In this document: positions 11,838 through 22,218 of the stretch, in pieces
Numbering within the stretch: position 1 is the stretch's first letter
How the letters are laid out: every line of letters starts with the position of its first letter
Origin: Dipteris shenzhenensis
Lineage: Eukaryota > Polypodiophyta > Polypodiopsida > Gleicheniales
NCBI GenBank assembly: GCA_047967505.1
Contig: CM106540.1
Length of the DNA: 64,000 nucleotides
Direction: 5' to 3' (one strand)
Made by a program: the position numbers and the translations under genes
Notes under the pieces: model-generated
What the model saw: the letters and a program-made list of their open reading frames with translations, nothing else
The model's database searches: none
Told to the model about the DNA's origin: nothing

Positions 11838-12062
11838 GTATTTCTTTTTCCCATCCTACATAGACAAAGGAATTTTACCAATCTGCACAATAGGATGTGC
11901 AGTATCATCACCAGTCTCCACAAATCCTAGTTTTTCCATTTTCCTTGCATCTTGCATCGATTCTGCATGACCTGTCATGTGGTTTGATGCACTTGAGTCA
12001 ACATACCACACATCATTTCGTTCTTCTGCACTTGTCACAGAATTGGTCATATGCTGCACCAT
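11838..12062 (-). pseudogene. Copia aspartic protease fragment (copy 1)
   Basis: WYVDSSASNHMTG (about 11985-12025) is the copia protease active-site region, normally D-S-G/S-A. It follows gag and precedes the pre-integrase domain as expected. A stop at about 11858 separates it from the next open piece. The region up to MSDVFHVLNITKNLVSIGQ belongs to the same domain. Confidence 0.85.
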
Positions 12063-12133
12063 AAATAGATGCTCATTTCTGTCATCACCCTATCTACTGG
12101 AAGATGCATAATTGCCTTGCTGCAATTTTCCAT

Positions 12134-13023
12134 TCATAATTTCATTCTAACTTTTGTAGCAGTCCTTAGCCATATGACCCATTTTACCACAATAGTAGCA
12201 TTCGACATTGCTGTTTGCATTTTGGCCTCTCTGCCATCCACCACGGCCTCTTTGGCTCCCCCTGCCTCTAGAGTTACCACGTCCTCCAACATAGGACTGG
12301 TTTTCTTGAGTTTGCTACATATTCTGATTTCTACCATGGCCTGTAGATCAGTCTCCTCTACCTCTGCCTCTACCTCTTTCAGCATTTGAGTAGAAGACAT
12401 TTCTTTTGAAGTTCCTCCTGAAGAAGATGCACCCCCATTTCTCTGCTCTTCAGAAATTAGAAGAGCAAACAACTCTTCAAAATCAAGAAATTTTTCATGG
12501 ATGGCAATGGATGTTCGGAACTGTGCATAATCCTTTCCTAGACCATTCAAGGTCACAGAAACTAGATCATCATCTTCCACTGGCGACCCAATGGAAGCAA
12601 GTGCATCTGCAATTTTCTTCACCTTCATGTGGTAGTCATTTATGCTCAAATTTTCTCTCTGCACATTGTGCAACTCCTGTTTGAGCTGCATTTTCCTGGC
12701 TTGCATATTTGTGCTGTACATTTTTGCTAAAGTGTCCCATGCCTCCTTTGGCATACTTGCATCCTGAATATGCACAATCATAGAGCCCGAAATACTGATA
12801 GACAACTAGTACATAACTTTCCTGGCTCTCTCATGCCATCCTTTAAATGCCTGCATTTCCTGTTGATTGGGAACATTAGGAAGAACAAGTTCTTCTTCGT
12901 TTCCTGTAATGAACTCCCAATAGCCTTTTCCCATAAGGAAATTCATCATTCTAAACTTCCATGCCTGGAAGTTGTTCTTGTCAAACTTTTTAGTGAAAAT
13001 CTATGAAAGAGAATCATATGCCA
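12134..13023 (-). pseudogene. Copia gag (copy 1)
   Basis: Aligned with copy 2, gag starts at an ATG near 13023; an early stop follows MAYDSLS. Recognisable pieces are NNFQAWKFRMMNFLMGKG, then SMIVHIQDASMPKEAWDTL and LVSVTLNGLGKDYAQFRTS, all typical of the UBN2/retrotran-gag family. The zinc knuckle CYYCGKMGHMAKDC is encoded at about 12165-12210 but in a shifted frame relative to the main 223-codon open stretch, so there is at least one frameshift. Gag would form the element's virus-like particle. Confidence 0.9.
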
Positions 13024-13554
13024 TTACAGAATACCGCAAAATATTATGTCACTGCAAAAAACACAGCTTTTGCCTCACACGGGCAGATCTGCAAAACTGA
13101 CGAAAGTGGTATTTGACCACACAATCACTTCCTAGTGACAATTTTGCATCAACAAGCAACAAGCATGATTCTGCAACTCCCAATATCTCTGCACACAGGC
13201 ATACGATGCAATTTCTGCGACAACTTTTCACCGACTAGCCGAGCAGTGGTTGCACACCCAAAACAGAGCCTTTTCTGAGTGCCTGCGAAGAACTTCCACC
13301 TTCAAAACGGGCCCCAAAATGGCCTCGAATCAGAAAAATAAAGTCACCAAGGGCTTTGGCCTTACCCGTAGCATATACTACGCTCTCGCCACACTGCGAA
13401 GGGCATCTCAATCTGAGACAGTGCACTCTTGCACTTCTAGCTGTGCTACCTACAGAGATTTGCTCCCAAACTCGAAATAGGAAAGCAACACTGGTCCTCT
13501 TACCAGGACACTGCAAACTTGGTTTGCTTCCTTGAGCTCCTTACCACAAACAAG
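13024..13554 (-). other. Copia 5' leader (copy 1)
   Basis: This is the untranslated region between the primer-binding site and gag. It is nearly colinear with 44650-45020 (copy 2) and, for its first 148 bp, with 21671-21818. No gene is apparent. Confidence 0.7.
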
Positions 13555-13566
13555 GCTCTGATACCA
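13555..13566 (-). promoter_or_regulatory. tRNA-iMet primer-binding site
   Basis: TGGTATCAGAGC on the minus strand lies immediately after the LTR end. It is complementary to the 3' end of plant initiator methionine tRNA, the usual primer of copia elements. Confidence 0.93.
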
Positions 13567-13921
13567 TGATAAGATAGTGGGAGAGAGGGAAGGAGTCTCA
13601 CTTGCAGCTTTCTCACATACACAATGGGGGAATACACACAAAGGTGGAGGCTAAAAACAGTTTTCCTCTTCTTAGTTGTGAAAGCCAAAAGAACTCAAGT
13701 ATAAAGAAATAGAAGAACCCTATATGTGGGTCTCAAACCAAACTCAACTAACTAAGCTGGCATACTAACTGAGTCACAAACTAGAGTAGATAAGGATAGT
13801 TGTCATCCAACTATTATTCGTGGTGGGCGGTGTACCAACCGCATCTCCAGCTAACAAGTCGGTGACATAAATACACAACGGTCACCCTGGCATATCGCAA
13901 GTGGAGCTCGATATCTCAACA
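13567..13921 (-). mobile_element. Copia 5' LTR (copy 1, 355 bp)
   Basis: On the minus strand it begins TGTTGAGATATCGAGCTCC and ends CTATCTTATCA (TG...CA), followed at once by the primer site. Near-identical LTRs occur at 21319-21670 (plus) and 40100-40450 (minus). Confidence 0.93.
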
Positions 13922-14260
13922 AACTCTTCCGGAGCCATAACTTTTCATGGTTAGCTCGGATCGCTATTTTGTAAACGGTGAAATGATCAAAATTTCAAGC
14001 TCTACAATTTCGTGTTGATTAACTAGCCCGATTTTTTCTTAAAGTGGCTCCTTTTGAAAAAATAAAGAAAATTTCTTAAGGTAGTAACCCAAGGTTGATG
14101 CTTGGGGTTGATATGTTTGCCTAGAGTTGGGAATTTTTTTTAACTCTCCTTGCCCTTGAGTGTTATGTTTGTGAAAATTCATAGTAGTTCATTTTTTACA
14201 CATACTTGCATATGTTTACTCATTACTTGAGATGCTAGTCTCCCTCGCAGTAGTGCCAAA
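13922..14260 (-). other. Non-coding remnant, possible leader of the inverted LTR element
   Basis: No gene is visible. On the minus strand the first bases after the inverted LTR read TTTGGCACTACTGCGAGGG. The TGG-starting part (14242-14258) could be a primer-binding site, which would make this the leader of a minus-strand element cut off by the copia LTR at 13921. The tRNA match was not verified. Confidence 0.4.
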
Positions 14261-15235
14261 TGTTGGCTCTTTCCCATAGCTTCTACAAGATGAGCAGGGT
14301 ATTCTCACTTTGCAGGGTTCTAAGGCTTTTTGTCACCTACATATATATTGGTTTTGTCATTTGTAGTATAAGTGTAGGACCTCGAGTCATATTTGGTGAG
14401 AGGCATAGGCATAAGTGTGGTACTAAGCAAACATAGTGCATGCATGTGTGAAAGGAACGTGCATCATCATGGTTGGGGTAGTGAGGGATTTCACCTTCAT
14501 TGGGACTTTAAGGGTTAGAGGGAGGTTTAGGGTTTGGAAGGTGGTTCCAAGGCTAAGATAGAGGTTCCAAAGTTTAGAAGAGGTTCTAGGATTCAAAAGG
14601 GGTTTAACGCTTAGAAAGAGGATCCAAGGTTCAGGCTAGAGTATAGGGTGGAGAACTCGTCTCCCTCGTAGATCATGGAGGTCAAGGGTTGAGTGACTAA
14701 GGGTTTAGGATTTTATGGGAGTGAGAAAGGAAGAAGGTGTAAGAGCATGGGGGAAAAGGAGAGAGGAGGAGGAGGGAGGAGGAGGAGGAGGGAGGACAAG
14801 GATGAGGACGAGGGAGGAGGAGAAGGGAGGAGGGAGGAGGAGGAGGAGGAGGGGGGGGAGGAGGAGAGGAAGAGGATGGGTTGCAAGGTTGGAGGAGAGG
14901 GGAGGAAGAGTTGCAAGGTTAGGACATGCTTTTGAAGGTGGAGTGCAAGGAAGCATGGACACTTGGAGACAATTGCTTGGAATACCAAAGTAGAGCTCAA
15001 CACAATGCCCCAAAGAGTGTGGGCTTCATTCCATTATGGGGTATTTATACAAGTTGGAGAGCTTCTCTCTCTACATGTAGGAATGGTAAGACATTCTCTC
15101 TCTAAATGTAGAACCTGCATATAGAAGTTGCATGTAGGAGTTGCAAGTTGCATGTTGCATGTAGGAGTTACATGTTCCATGTGGGACTTGCATGTAGGAA
15201 TCACATGTAGGACTTGCATGAGGAATTGCAACCCC
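14261..15235 (-). mobile_element. Inverted copy of the 7699-8910 LTR
   Basis: Read on the minus strand this matches the plus-strand LTR: the end TTGGCACTA/GAGCCAACA junction, the GCACTCCACCTTC and CTTGCAACTCTTCC blocks, the TCC-rich tract and the TATA box (15042-15049) occur in the same order. Its distal part, 15090-15235, contains a different minisatellite of TGCATGTAGGAGT units. The far end is truncated or unrecognised. Confidence 0.8.
15090..15230 (-). repeat. 13-bp minisatellite TGCATGTAGGAGT
   Basis: Tandem variants of TGCATGTAGGAGT/TGCATGTAGGACT occupy the same U3 position where the other LTR copy carries ACAACTTTGTGTT units. The unit length is the same but the sequence is unrelated. 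Confidence 0.75.
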
Positions 15236-15589
15236 CCTGTACTAGAAGTAATCCATTAGCTGAACCTTGGTAGTAATCCATTAGAATTGTAAAAAAGTGG
15301 AGGACTCAAACCCTTTACTAGAAGTAATCCATTAGCTGAACCTTGGTAGTGTGGGTTGAGTTAAGATCTATAGCTCCTTCCTTAGCAACAATTGGGTCTG
15401 CTTCATCTGTACCTTCTCAATAGGTTTCATTCAATTCTGGTTCCTCCTCAAGTGGTGTATGTTTTCTTAAAAATCTGCACTGGGGGCTAAGGCCTGTGAT
15501 TTCTGTGTCTTGATATTTGGCATCCTTGAAAGTAGTATGCTTTGTAAACAACTGTGTTGATTAGCTCTGATGTGTTGCAGCTGGCTTCT
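15236..15589. other. Short direct repeats and unassigned sequence
   Basis: The phrase CTAGAAGTAATCCATTAGCT followed by GAACCTTGGTAGT occurs at about 15243 and again at 15318, with a partial copy between. No gene or other signal was seen up to the RNase H homology at about 15590. Confidence 0.6.
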
Positions 15590-17240
15590 CAGGCTTTGTT
15601 TTCAATTCAAAGAAAAGAACTATGCAATCACAGAGAGGGAAGAACTTGGAATGATCTATGCTTTGCACAAATTTTGCCATTATTTACTAGGCAACAAAGT
15701 GAATTTTCATGTAGATCATCAAGCTCTCATTTACTTAGTGAATAAACTGCAATTAATAGGAAGATTGGCCAAATGGATGCTCTTGTTATAGGAGTTTGAC
15801 TATAGCATTGTGGTTAGGCTTGGAAAGCAACATGCCATTGCTGATTACTTGAGCAGGTTGCTATCAGCAGGGGAAGCTCCAATAGGTATACCAAATAAAC
15901 TTCTTAATGCAAGCATTTTCATGGTAAGAATTAAAGAACCACTAAATTGGTATGATAAAATGCTTTTCTTTCTTACTAATGGTTTGATCCCTCGAACATT
16001 AACTAGGGATTAGAAAAAGAAACTTTTTTAACAGAGCAGACCTTTCCTACTCATTGCTGGTTTTTTGTATAGAAGAGGAATTGACCAGGTAATTAGAAGA
16101 CGTGTGCAAGATCATGAGTAGAAAGATGTCCTAGCTAAAGCCCATGGAGGACCAGTAGGAGGACACTTTTGTGGAGACATTATAAGTAAAAAGATTTTGC
16201 AAGTTGGTTTATGGTGGCCTATAGTTGTAAAAGATGCTCATAATTGGGCCAAAGCATGTTTGCCATGTCAAAAAGATGATAGACCACTTGCTAGTGATAG
16301 GATTCCCCATCAACCAACTCTCCCCTTGGGACCTTTTCAAAAATGGGGAGTCAGGACTACATTTTATTAGACCCATCAAACCTCCAGCGAAGTTTTTAGG
16401 TAATCAATATATTTTGGGTGCCATTGACTATTGTGCAAAATGGGTTGAAGCTGTAGCACTCAAGACATGCATGGCTAGGATATGGCACATTTCCTTTATC
16501 ACAACATTGTCACCAGATTTGGTGTTCCTATTGAAATAGTGTCAGACAAAGGGACTCATTTCCTCAACAAAACAATTAGGAAGATGACTAAAATGTACAT
16601 GATGTTGCATAAAAAGTCTATAGCCTAAGTCTACAACCTATTACCCACAAGCTAATGGGCAGGATGAGAGCTCCAACAAACTGATGAAAAAAGTATACAG
16701 ATGAACAGTGGCTGATACCTAGAGGATTGGGATCAACACTTGGTTTCAATACTATGAGCACTTAGAATAGCACACAAGGTTGCAAATAGATTAACACCTT
16801 TTAGGTTAGTGTATGGCTATGAGGTAGTAGTACCTATGGAATTTCTGGCAGGTAGCCTGAGAGTGGCAATAGATTATAGATTATCCCTCAAAGATTCCAT
16901 CAATGCAAGATTAGAACAACTTCTACAATTGGATGAGGATAGGCTCACAAGTTCACATATTGCTGGTATTATTTAGAATAGGAGAGTAGCCTGGATTAAT
17001 AGAAGCATAAAGTTTAAATTGTTCAAGAAAGGTGATTTAGTGCTAATGTTTAACACAAAGTTGGGAAAAATGCCAGGAAAGTTTAAACTAAGATATGATG
17101 GCCCCTTCAACTACTTGAAGTTTTGATCAAGGTACCTTATAATTAGCTAACCTTGACAACCATGCATTTGACAAACCAGTGAATGGTTTCAGGCTAAAAC
17201 CTTACATTGGACCTGACCCCACTCAAGCAAAGATAAATGC
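15590..17240 (+). pseudogene. Decayed Ty3/gypsy RNase H-integrase (element 2)
   Basis: Multiple stops and frameshifts break this pol remnant, but landmarks remain. RNase H shows KNYAITEREELGMIYALHKF and FHVDHQALIYLVNK (15600-15760), then KQHAIADYLSRLL. The integrase zinc finger appears as GGPVGGHF and CLPCQKDD (about 16140-16280). The core has GAIDYCAKWVEAVALK (16415), a catalytic Asp in VSDKGTHFLN (16540) and a Glu in NGQDESSNK (about 16660). The C-terminal domain includes KKGDLVLMFNTKLG (about 17030). It is a different, older copy than the 1493-7610 element. Protease and RT are missing upstream. Confidence 0.88.
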
Positions 17241-18281
17241 AATCTCTTTGCAGGTCTACACTACGACCTCAATCAAGATGATATATATGTTTCAGCTATT
17301 CAAAGTGATGAGTTTGTGTCCAACAGATTCCAATAGAAGTTTGGCACCAATTTGACAAACACAAAGGAAATGAGTTGTTTCATCTTCGGCAATGTTTAGG
17401 TATGCTCTAAACCCATGCTCTAAACCCTACAGGTCCAATCACATAGTGAAGGTACACGAAACTTAACCAACATGCCCATAGTGGAGAGCCAATCCCCAAC
17501 AACCATCCATGACTAGAAAAAGTATGACTCCAATCCAATGGATACAACACCAATGATTGAGCACTCTGAGTACAATCTGAGTCCGCCGACCTCTATGTTC
17601 AACTCTGACCCTAATCCAACAAGCATGCACAAGTGGATGAACGACCAATCCGCCTGACACATGCGACATTAATCATCCAATTTGACCCAACTCCAACTCA
17701 TATCTGACAAGTATTTCCAAGTTTTCTCTACCAACATAGTTAGATTTTGATCCCCGACTCTAGGGATGCGTCAATTTTACGAGCAAAAACCTATGAGCAG
17801 GTTTATCCGAGCGTGTTTTTCAAGAGATTTAAAAAAATGTATTTCTTTAGGAAATATGGTTTTTACACTTTTACTTTCACTAGAACTAGATGCCTTTATC
17901 ATAAAAATATACAGACTAGTCACTCATTCATTTTTACACAACATAAATTTCTTATTTAGAGACATCCCTTTGTACCCCTGTTATTACCTTTAAAAAGTGT
18001 TGATTCCTTTAAGAAACGTCCCTCATAATCACTCTCAATGTAATAATACTATGCATAGATAATTACTTATTAACACATTTATATCATATGGCAATGTCTT
18101 TTTAGTGTTTTTATAGCATAAATAACAAGATATTTATGGACATGTTTCTAAAGAAGTTTAAATTACTATAAATAAGTATTAACTTGGGCTTATATATCAC
18201 TCTCATAAAATACATGTAATATTTAATACAATATATGCAAGATTTTCCAAAATATAACTTCATGGATGTGCTCAAAGGGGG
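17241..18281 (+). other. Non-coding 3' region of gypsy element 2
   Basis: No supportable gene is present. A short stretch near 17360-17390 resembles 19775-19810 (CACAAAGGAAAT followed by AATGTTTAGG), hinting that the element once had a further 3' ORF. The stretch ends with a polypurine tract, CAAAGGGGG, at 18273-18281. Confidence 0.5.
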
Positions 18282-18360
18282 TGTTCCGATCAATTTGAGT
18301 GGTTGAATGACTATATTTGGACATTGGATATGAAAGTTATGTTACTTTTAAAAGTGCTGT

Positions 18361-18432
18361 CCAAGGTAGTTTCGCCAGCGAAACTACCTTGGGAGACCTA
18401 CTTCAAAGGGGTTTCGCTGGCGAAACTACCTG
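18361..18432. repeat. Pair of inverted hairpins in the LTR
   Basis: CCAAGGTAGTTTCG is followed by CCAG and CGAAACTACCTTGG, forming a 32-base palindrome with an imperfect four-base centre. A second GTTTCGCTGGCGAAAC palindrome starts 19 bases later. They can form separate hairpins or pair with each other. Confidence 0.85.
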
Positions 18433-18641
18433 GATGGCTTGCTTCAATGAGTTTTCTTTGAAGAAACCCTTTCATGAAGATAGGTTGAGAGAGGGTTTTC
18501 AATGTCACCCCCTATTAAGTAAAAGTTGTAAGAAGGATCATAAGGGAATTTTCATAGAGAAGTCTACTCTAAATGTGGGTTTTTTCAAAAGCCATCCCAT
18601 TATGCTCTCACCACTCCTAAAGATTCACCTAAAGATTTTTG

Positions 18642-18650
18642 TATAAAATA
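18642..18650 (+). promoter_or_regulatory. TATA box of the probable LTR
   Basis: TATAAAATA lies in the expected U3 position about 360 bp from the LTR start. Confidence 0.5.
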
Positions 18651-18799
18651 GGCATTGCTATAATACTTTGCATATTTCTAAGTGAAACTATGTTTTCTTC
18701 TGATCGATTTTTGCCATATTTATGCATAGTTGGAAGCTTTTTTTTTCCTTCGCTCGGACGCTCGGAAGATTTCGCTCAGAAAATGCTCGTCCCCCGACT

Positions 18800-19614
18800 C
18801 TAGCATCTGCTTTCAATCTGCTTCCTACAAAATAAAACATTGTGCCTTTGATCCGCTACTACTTTGCCATTTGACACATACAGACGAGTCTCCGACAGCA
18901 CCCCAACCCTGCTCCAATAACAACGCAATCCATGCAACACATGATGGATTCTTCATATCGACAAGACATCCCAAGGACGTACAAGGTATGAATCTGACCC
19001 TTGTCGACAAGCCTGTTCCCTCGGATGAGACTCACACCACCACAATATCGGTTCTCACTGACCCCTCCCCAATAAACTCCATCATCAAGAATACCTCCTG
19101 CAGTGCCAAACAAAAGATGATAAGTAGTCCCTCACACACACTGAAAAGCATTGCCACTACATTACATGCAGCACTGATGGACCTTCCATTGCAACAACAG
19201 ATTGACACAAGCTTCTCCCATGAGTCTTCTCTACCTATGGCGCCCAAAAGAGGCCATAAACTCACATTTCCCATCCCAGCAGAACAACTAGAGCCAAACC
19301 TCCAACAACTGTTAAGCATTACACCTCTCCGTGACGCAGCTAAGAAATCTCTCACCCCTACTAGAAAAAGCCCATGCCAAAGCCCGCTGTGGAAAAGACT
19401 ATACACATCCTTGATCCATAGGAGACAAAATCGGGATGAAGAACCACCCCTTCCTCTGCAAAAGAAGTATATACTCATAGCAAGCTTCACAAATTTCAAG
19501 GTATCATTGGACCTCTCAAAGCATCAAAAATGGCTCAAGAAGATTGCCTTATTGTTGTATGCTAGCTTACCCTGGGCATCATGGTGGAAGGCTTCCCCGC
19601 ATGCTCTGACATAA
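18800..19614 (+). CDS. Unrecognised ORF, possibly retroelement-derived
   Basis: An open frame of nearly 300 codons extends from within the LTR-like region to 19614; its first ATG is at 18988. I do not recognise a domain. The middle is Ser/Thr/Pro-rich and apparently disordered. The C-terminal third is basic (TPTRKSPCQSPLWKRLYTSL, then RRQNRDEE), with a short hydrophobic stretch (KKIALLLYASLPWASWW) at the end. Codon use and length argue for real coding ancestry. It sits between an LTR and another retroelement-like ORF, so an element-encoded accessory protein is plausible. A gene of unknown function or chance openness are alternatives. Confidence 0.35.
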
Positions 19615-19812
19615 TATGAGAGTTTCCAATCTAGTGGAGGTATGCTTGTTGAGAATATCATGCTTTCCCTTGATATTATAGCATAGGTCTTTCAGCTTCC
19701 TATCATCAATGAGGAGGTTGTGTATAAAAAAGATGTCAATTCTGACATGTAGAAGGAGTTCAGACTACCAGAGACACAAAGGAAATACTTTTTCATCAAT
19801 AATGTTTAGGAT

Positions 19813-20361
19813 TTGAGAAGAAGACAACAATTTGTTTGGTATCTCAAAAGGATGCAATTGCTCATCAAAACTAATACTATGAGCAGAGATTCTTATGCTA
19901 CACTAAGTGTAGCCGAGAAGGGAACCAAGATATCATGGGCACATCTGTTGCACTCATGCCTGATGAGCGAGATCACCAAAAAGGACTTGAGCACCTCCAA
20001 TTCTCATTCAAAGATAGGGCTATTCATTGTTGCATTATTTGAATTTGTCAGTCAGATGGGTACAAAGGCCCCAAAGGTAGTCAATCACTACAGTGAAGAG
20101 CGCATAAAAACAAAGCACAACAATCAGCATGAGGACAAAAAGACAAAGAGAGACATGCTACAAGTGTTGGAGATTCCAATACTCCAAGTAGGAAGCCACT
20201 ATGGCTGTGTATGGCCAATCATTGACAGAACATTTGTGGGATACACCCCTAGTAGAAGAAGAGCTGCTAGCCACACCTGCAGAGCCCCAATCTATAAGAA
20301 AACAATACGTCTGTGCTCAACAAATAATAGGATCCCGTATGCAAGAGAGAAAAGCAGATAG
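19813..20361 (+). pseudogene. Putative plant-transposon protein fragment
   Basis: The segment RRRQQFVWYLKRMQLLIKTN through KISWAHLLHSCLMSE and SHSKIGLFIVALFEFVSQMG resembles the 'putative plant transposon protein' region carried by some Tat-type gypsy elements, in which a W-x-x-L-x-x-S-x-L stretch is followed by a hydrophobic helix. This assignment is from memory of the family pattern and is tentative. There is no ATG at the frame start, stops lie just upstream, and the C-terminal third reads as unrelated sequence. It probably belongs to the same decayed element as the ORF ending at 19614. Confidence 0.4.
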
Positions 20362-20435
20362 TATGGAGAATCAAAAATTTGATTACTATAAAACTGATAC
20401 AATAGATGGCGCTACCTCCTAGCCGTGCGCTCCTA

Positions 20436-21018
20436 TGTGAGAAGCTTCGATGGCATGCTAGACATAGTAGAGGACAGATGCTGGATGCTAAGGAATCAAG
20501 GTTGCTATAGCCAGTGATGATATGGGCTTCACAGGCTTGCTCTTATATAGCCACCAGTCGTAGTCGGTTAGACCCAATTGGAAAACCGACCCAGTCGGCC
20601 CAAAATGGCCGACTAGAGATCTTAGTCTCGAAATAGGCCACTAACCACATGTTAGAACCATGGTGCAGAATAGAGCAACTAACCTATATCTCCGTTCACC
20701 CATCCGGGATCATCTGGGCCTCCAAATGGGCCCCGCCACCTGAGAGTGGGGGCTGTGCCCAAGGAAATGCTTTGTCTACCCTCAGTGCACTCAGTCATGG
20801 GATGCCTTCCCGCACTTCCATGTAGCCTAGTTGGCAGTGTGCCAACTCTATCTGAAGCCATCCAGCCATTAGGCCACACATGGCACCCATCTGGTGTCCA
20901 AACCAGGACCTACTGCATAACCGAGCTACTCAAATGCCTTCTCCTCATATGGAGGCTTACAAGTAGAGTTAGTTGGTTCCCACATAGCTACACGAGAGTG
21001 GAGCATTGATATCTAACA
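20436..21018 (-). mobile_element. Probable 3' LTR of a third copia family member
   Basis: On the minus strand, ATTGAGGGGGGG (a polypurine tract at 21019-21030) is followed directly by TGTTAGATATCAATGCTCC, the start of an LTR. A TATATAAG box (20543-20550) lies near its other end. The right place for the LTR to end is around 20436 (TCTCACA), but that boundary is a guess. The LTR differs from the TGTTGAGATATCGAGC family although both share the TGTTNAGATATC start. Confidence 0.6.
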
Positions 21019-21030
21019 CCCCCCCTCAAT

Positions 21031-21318
21031 GTCCACCACAACTGAACTCACTTTTTCGGCCCAATGCCAAGTCGATGAAGATGCCTCTCTAGCAAGTCTC
21101 TTCCAAGAGCCTTCGTGAAGATGTCCACAGCATTCTCTGTAGTCAGACAGTACACCAAGTCGACCTCTCCATCCATGATGAGCTTGCATACAAAGTGATA
21201 TTGAATCTCAATGTGTTTTGTGCAAGCGTGGAACACACGATTCTTTGCAATCGCCACGCAACTCTGATTGTCACATGATAACTGTGTAGGCTTGTTCTAC
21301 ATTGCACCCATGTCCCCT
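21031..21318 (-). pseudogene. Copia RNase H C-terminal fragment
   Basis: The minus strand encodes CDNQSCVAIAKNRVFHACTK, then HIEIQYHFVCKLIMDGEVDL and NAVDIFTKALGRDLLERHL. This is the end of a copia RNase H, where the family has HTKHIEIxYHF and ADIFTKxL. It stops a few codons before the polypurine tract at 21030. Upstream sequence is cut at 21318 by the inserted plus-strand LTR. Confidence 0.9.
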
Positions 21319-21670
21319 TGTTGAGATATCGAGCTCCACTCATGATATTCTAGGGTGACCGTTGTGCATTTATGTCATCGACTTGTTAGCTGTAGATGTG
21401 GTTGGTACATCGCCCATGAATAATAGCTAGATGACAGCTATCCTTATGTACTCTAGTTTGAGGCTCAGTTAGTATGCCACCTTAGTTAGCTGAGTTTGGT
21501 TTGAGACCCACATATAGGGTTCTTCTATTTCTTTGTACTAGAGTTCTTTTGGCTTTCACAACTAAGAAGAGGAAAACTGTTTTTAGCCTCCACCTTTGTG
21601 TATATTCCCCCATTGTGTATGTGAGAAAGCCACAAGTGAGACTCCTTCCTTCTCTCCCACTATCTTCACA
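21319..21670 (+). mobile_element. Copia LTR, plus orientation (352 bp)
   Basis: TGTTGAGATATCGAGCTCC to TATCTTCACA is the same family as 13567-13921 and 40100-40450. A Met-tRNA primer site follows directly. It has interrupted the RNase H fragment on its left. Confidence 0.93.
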
Positions 21671-21682
21671 TGGTATCAGAGC
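21671..21682 (+). promoter_or_regulatory. tRNA-iMet primer-binding site
   Basis: TGGTATCAGAGC directly follows the LTR end, as in copy 1. Confidence 0.93.
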
Positions 21683-21890
21683 CTGGTTCATGGTAAGGAG
21701 CTCAAGAAAGCAAACCAAGTTTGCTATGTCCTAGTAAGAGGACTAGTGTTGCTTTCCTTTTTCGAGTTTGGGAGCAAATCTCTACAGGTAGCACAACCGG
21801 AAAGTGCAAGAGTGCATTTGTTGAGATATCGAGCTCCAGGATGCCAGGGTGACCGTTGTGCATTTATGTCACCGACTTGTTAGCTGCAGA
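21683..21890 (+). mobile_element. Copia leader joined to a partial second LTR
   Basis: The leader matches copy 1 up to GTGCAAGAGTGCA (about 21816). It then jumps straight into a new LTR start, TGTTGAGATATCGAGCTCC at 21819, which continues for about 72 bp before homology ends at about 21890. The whole internal coding region has been lost. Confidence 0.85.
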
Positions 21891-22218
21891 CAACACACTA
21901 TTCAAAATTTTTGGACTTTCTCTCTTGGTTTGGACTTTTTTTTGGAGCATATCCTCTCCACTCAACTTCACTTAGTGAGCTAAAAAATTGGGTTTTTTTG
22001 AGCACTAAATGGGTCACTTATATACAAATATGGCCTTATTAAGCTAGTAAAAAGTCAAGTGGTAACCTCTAATTTTAAAAAAAATGGCTCAGTGAAGCTA
22101 TAATTCCCAAACTCGTGCATGGTGCCCCCATCCAATAACTATAATAATAATAATAGTAGTCTCCTAACTCAAGTTCAATTTTAACACTATGAAGTGAAAA
22201 TATGACACCATATGAAAA
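21891..22218. other. No recognised feature
   Basis: AT-rich sequence with short poly(A/T) and an AATAATAATAATAG run near 22141. I saw no ORF, repeat family or regulatory signal that I can support. Confidence 0.6.

Larger units (their letters stand above)
9256..13921 (-). mobile_element. Ty1/copia element, 3'-truncated (copy 1)
   Basis: Reading on the minus strand, a 5' LTR (13567-13921), a Met-tRNA primer site and a 500-bp leader are followed by gag, protease, integrase and reverse transcriptase. The order PR-INT-RT is diagnostic of copia. Comparison with copy 2 (40100-45020) shows that RNase H, the polypurine tract and the 3' LTR are missing. The break lies about 80 bp past the last RT homology, at about 9256. 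Confidence 0.92.
18282..18790 (+). mobile_element. Probable 3' LTR of gypsy element 2
   Basis: TGTTCCGATCAATTTG begins immediately after a CAAAGGGGG polypurine tract, as expected for a 3' LTR. A TATAAAATA box lies 360 bp further on (18642-18650). The right end is uncertain; CTCTAGCA near 18805 is one candidate. No second copy is in the window to confirm the ends. Confidence 0.5.

Noticed and set aside
21031-21318. A host gene on the minus strand
   Set aside because: The DIFTKALG motif, polypurine tract and following LTR show it is the end of a copia RNase H.
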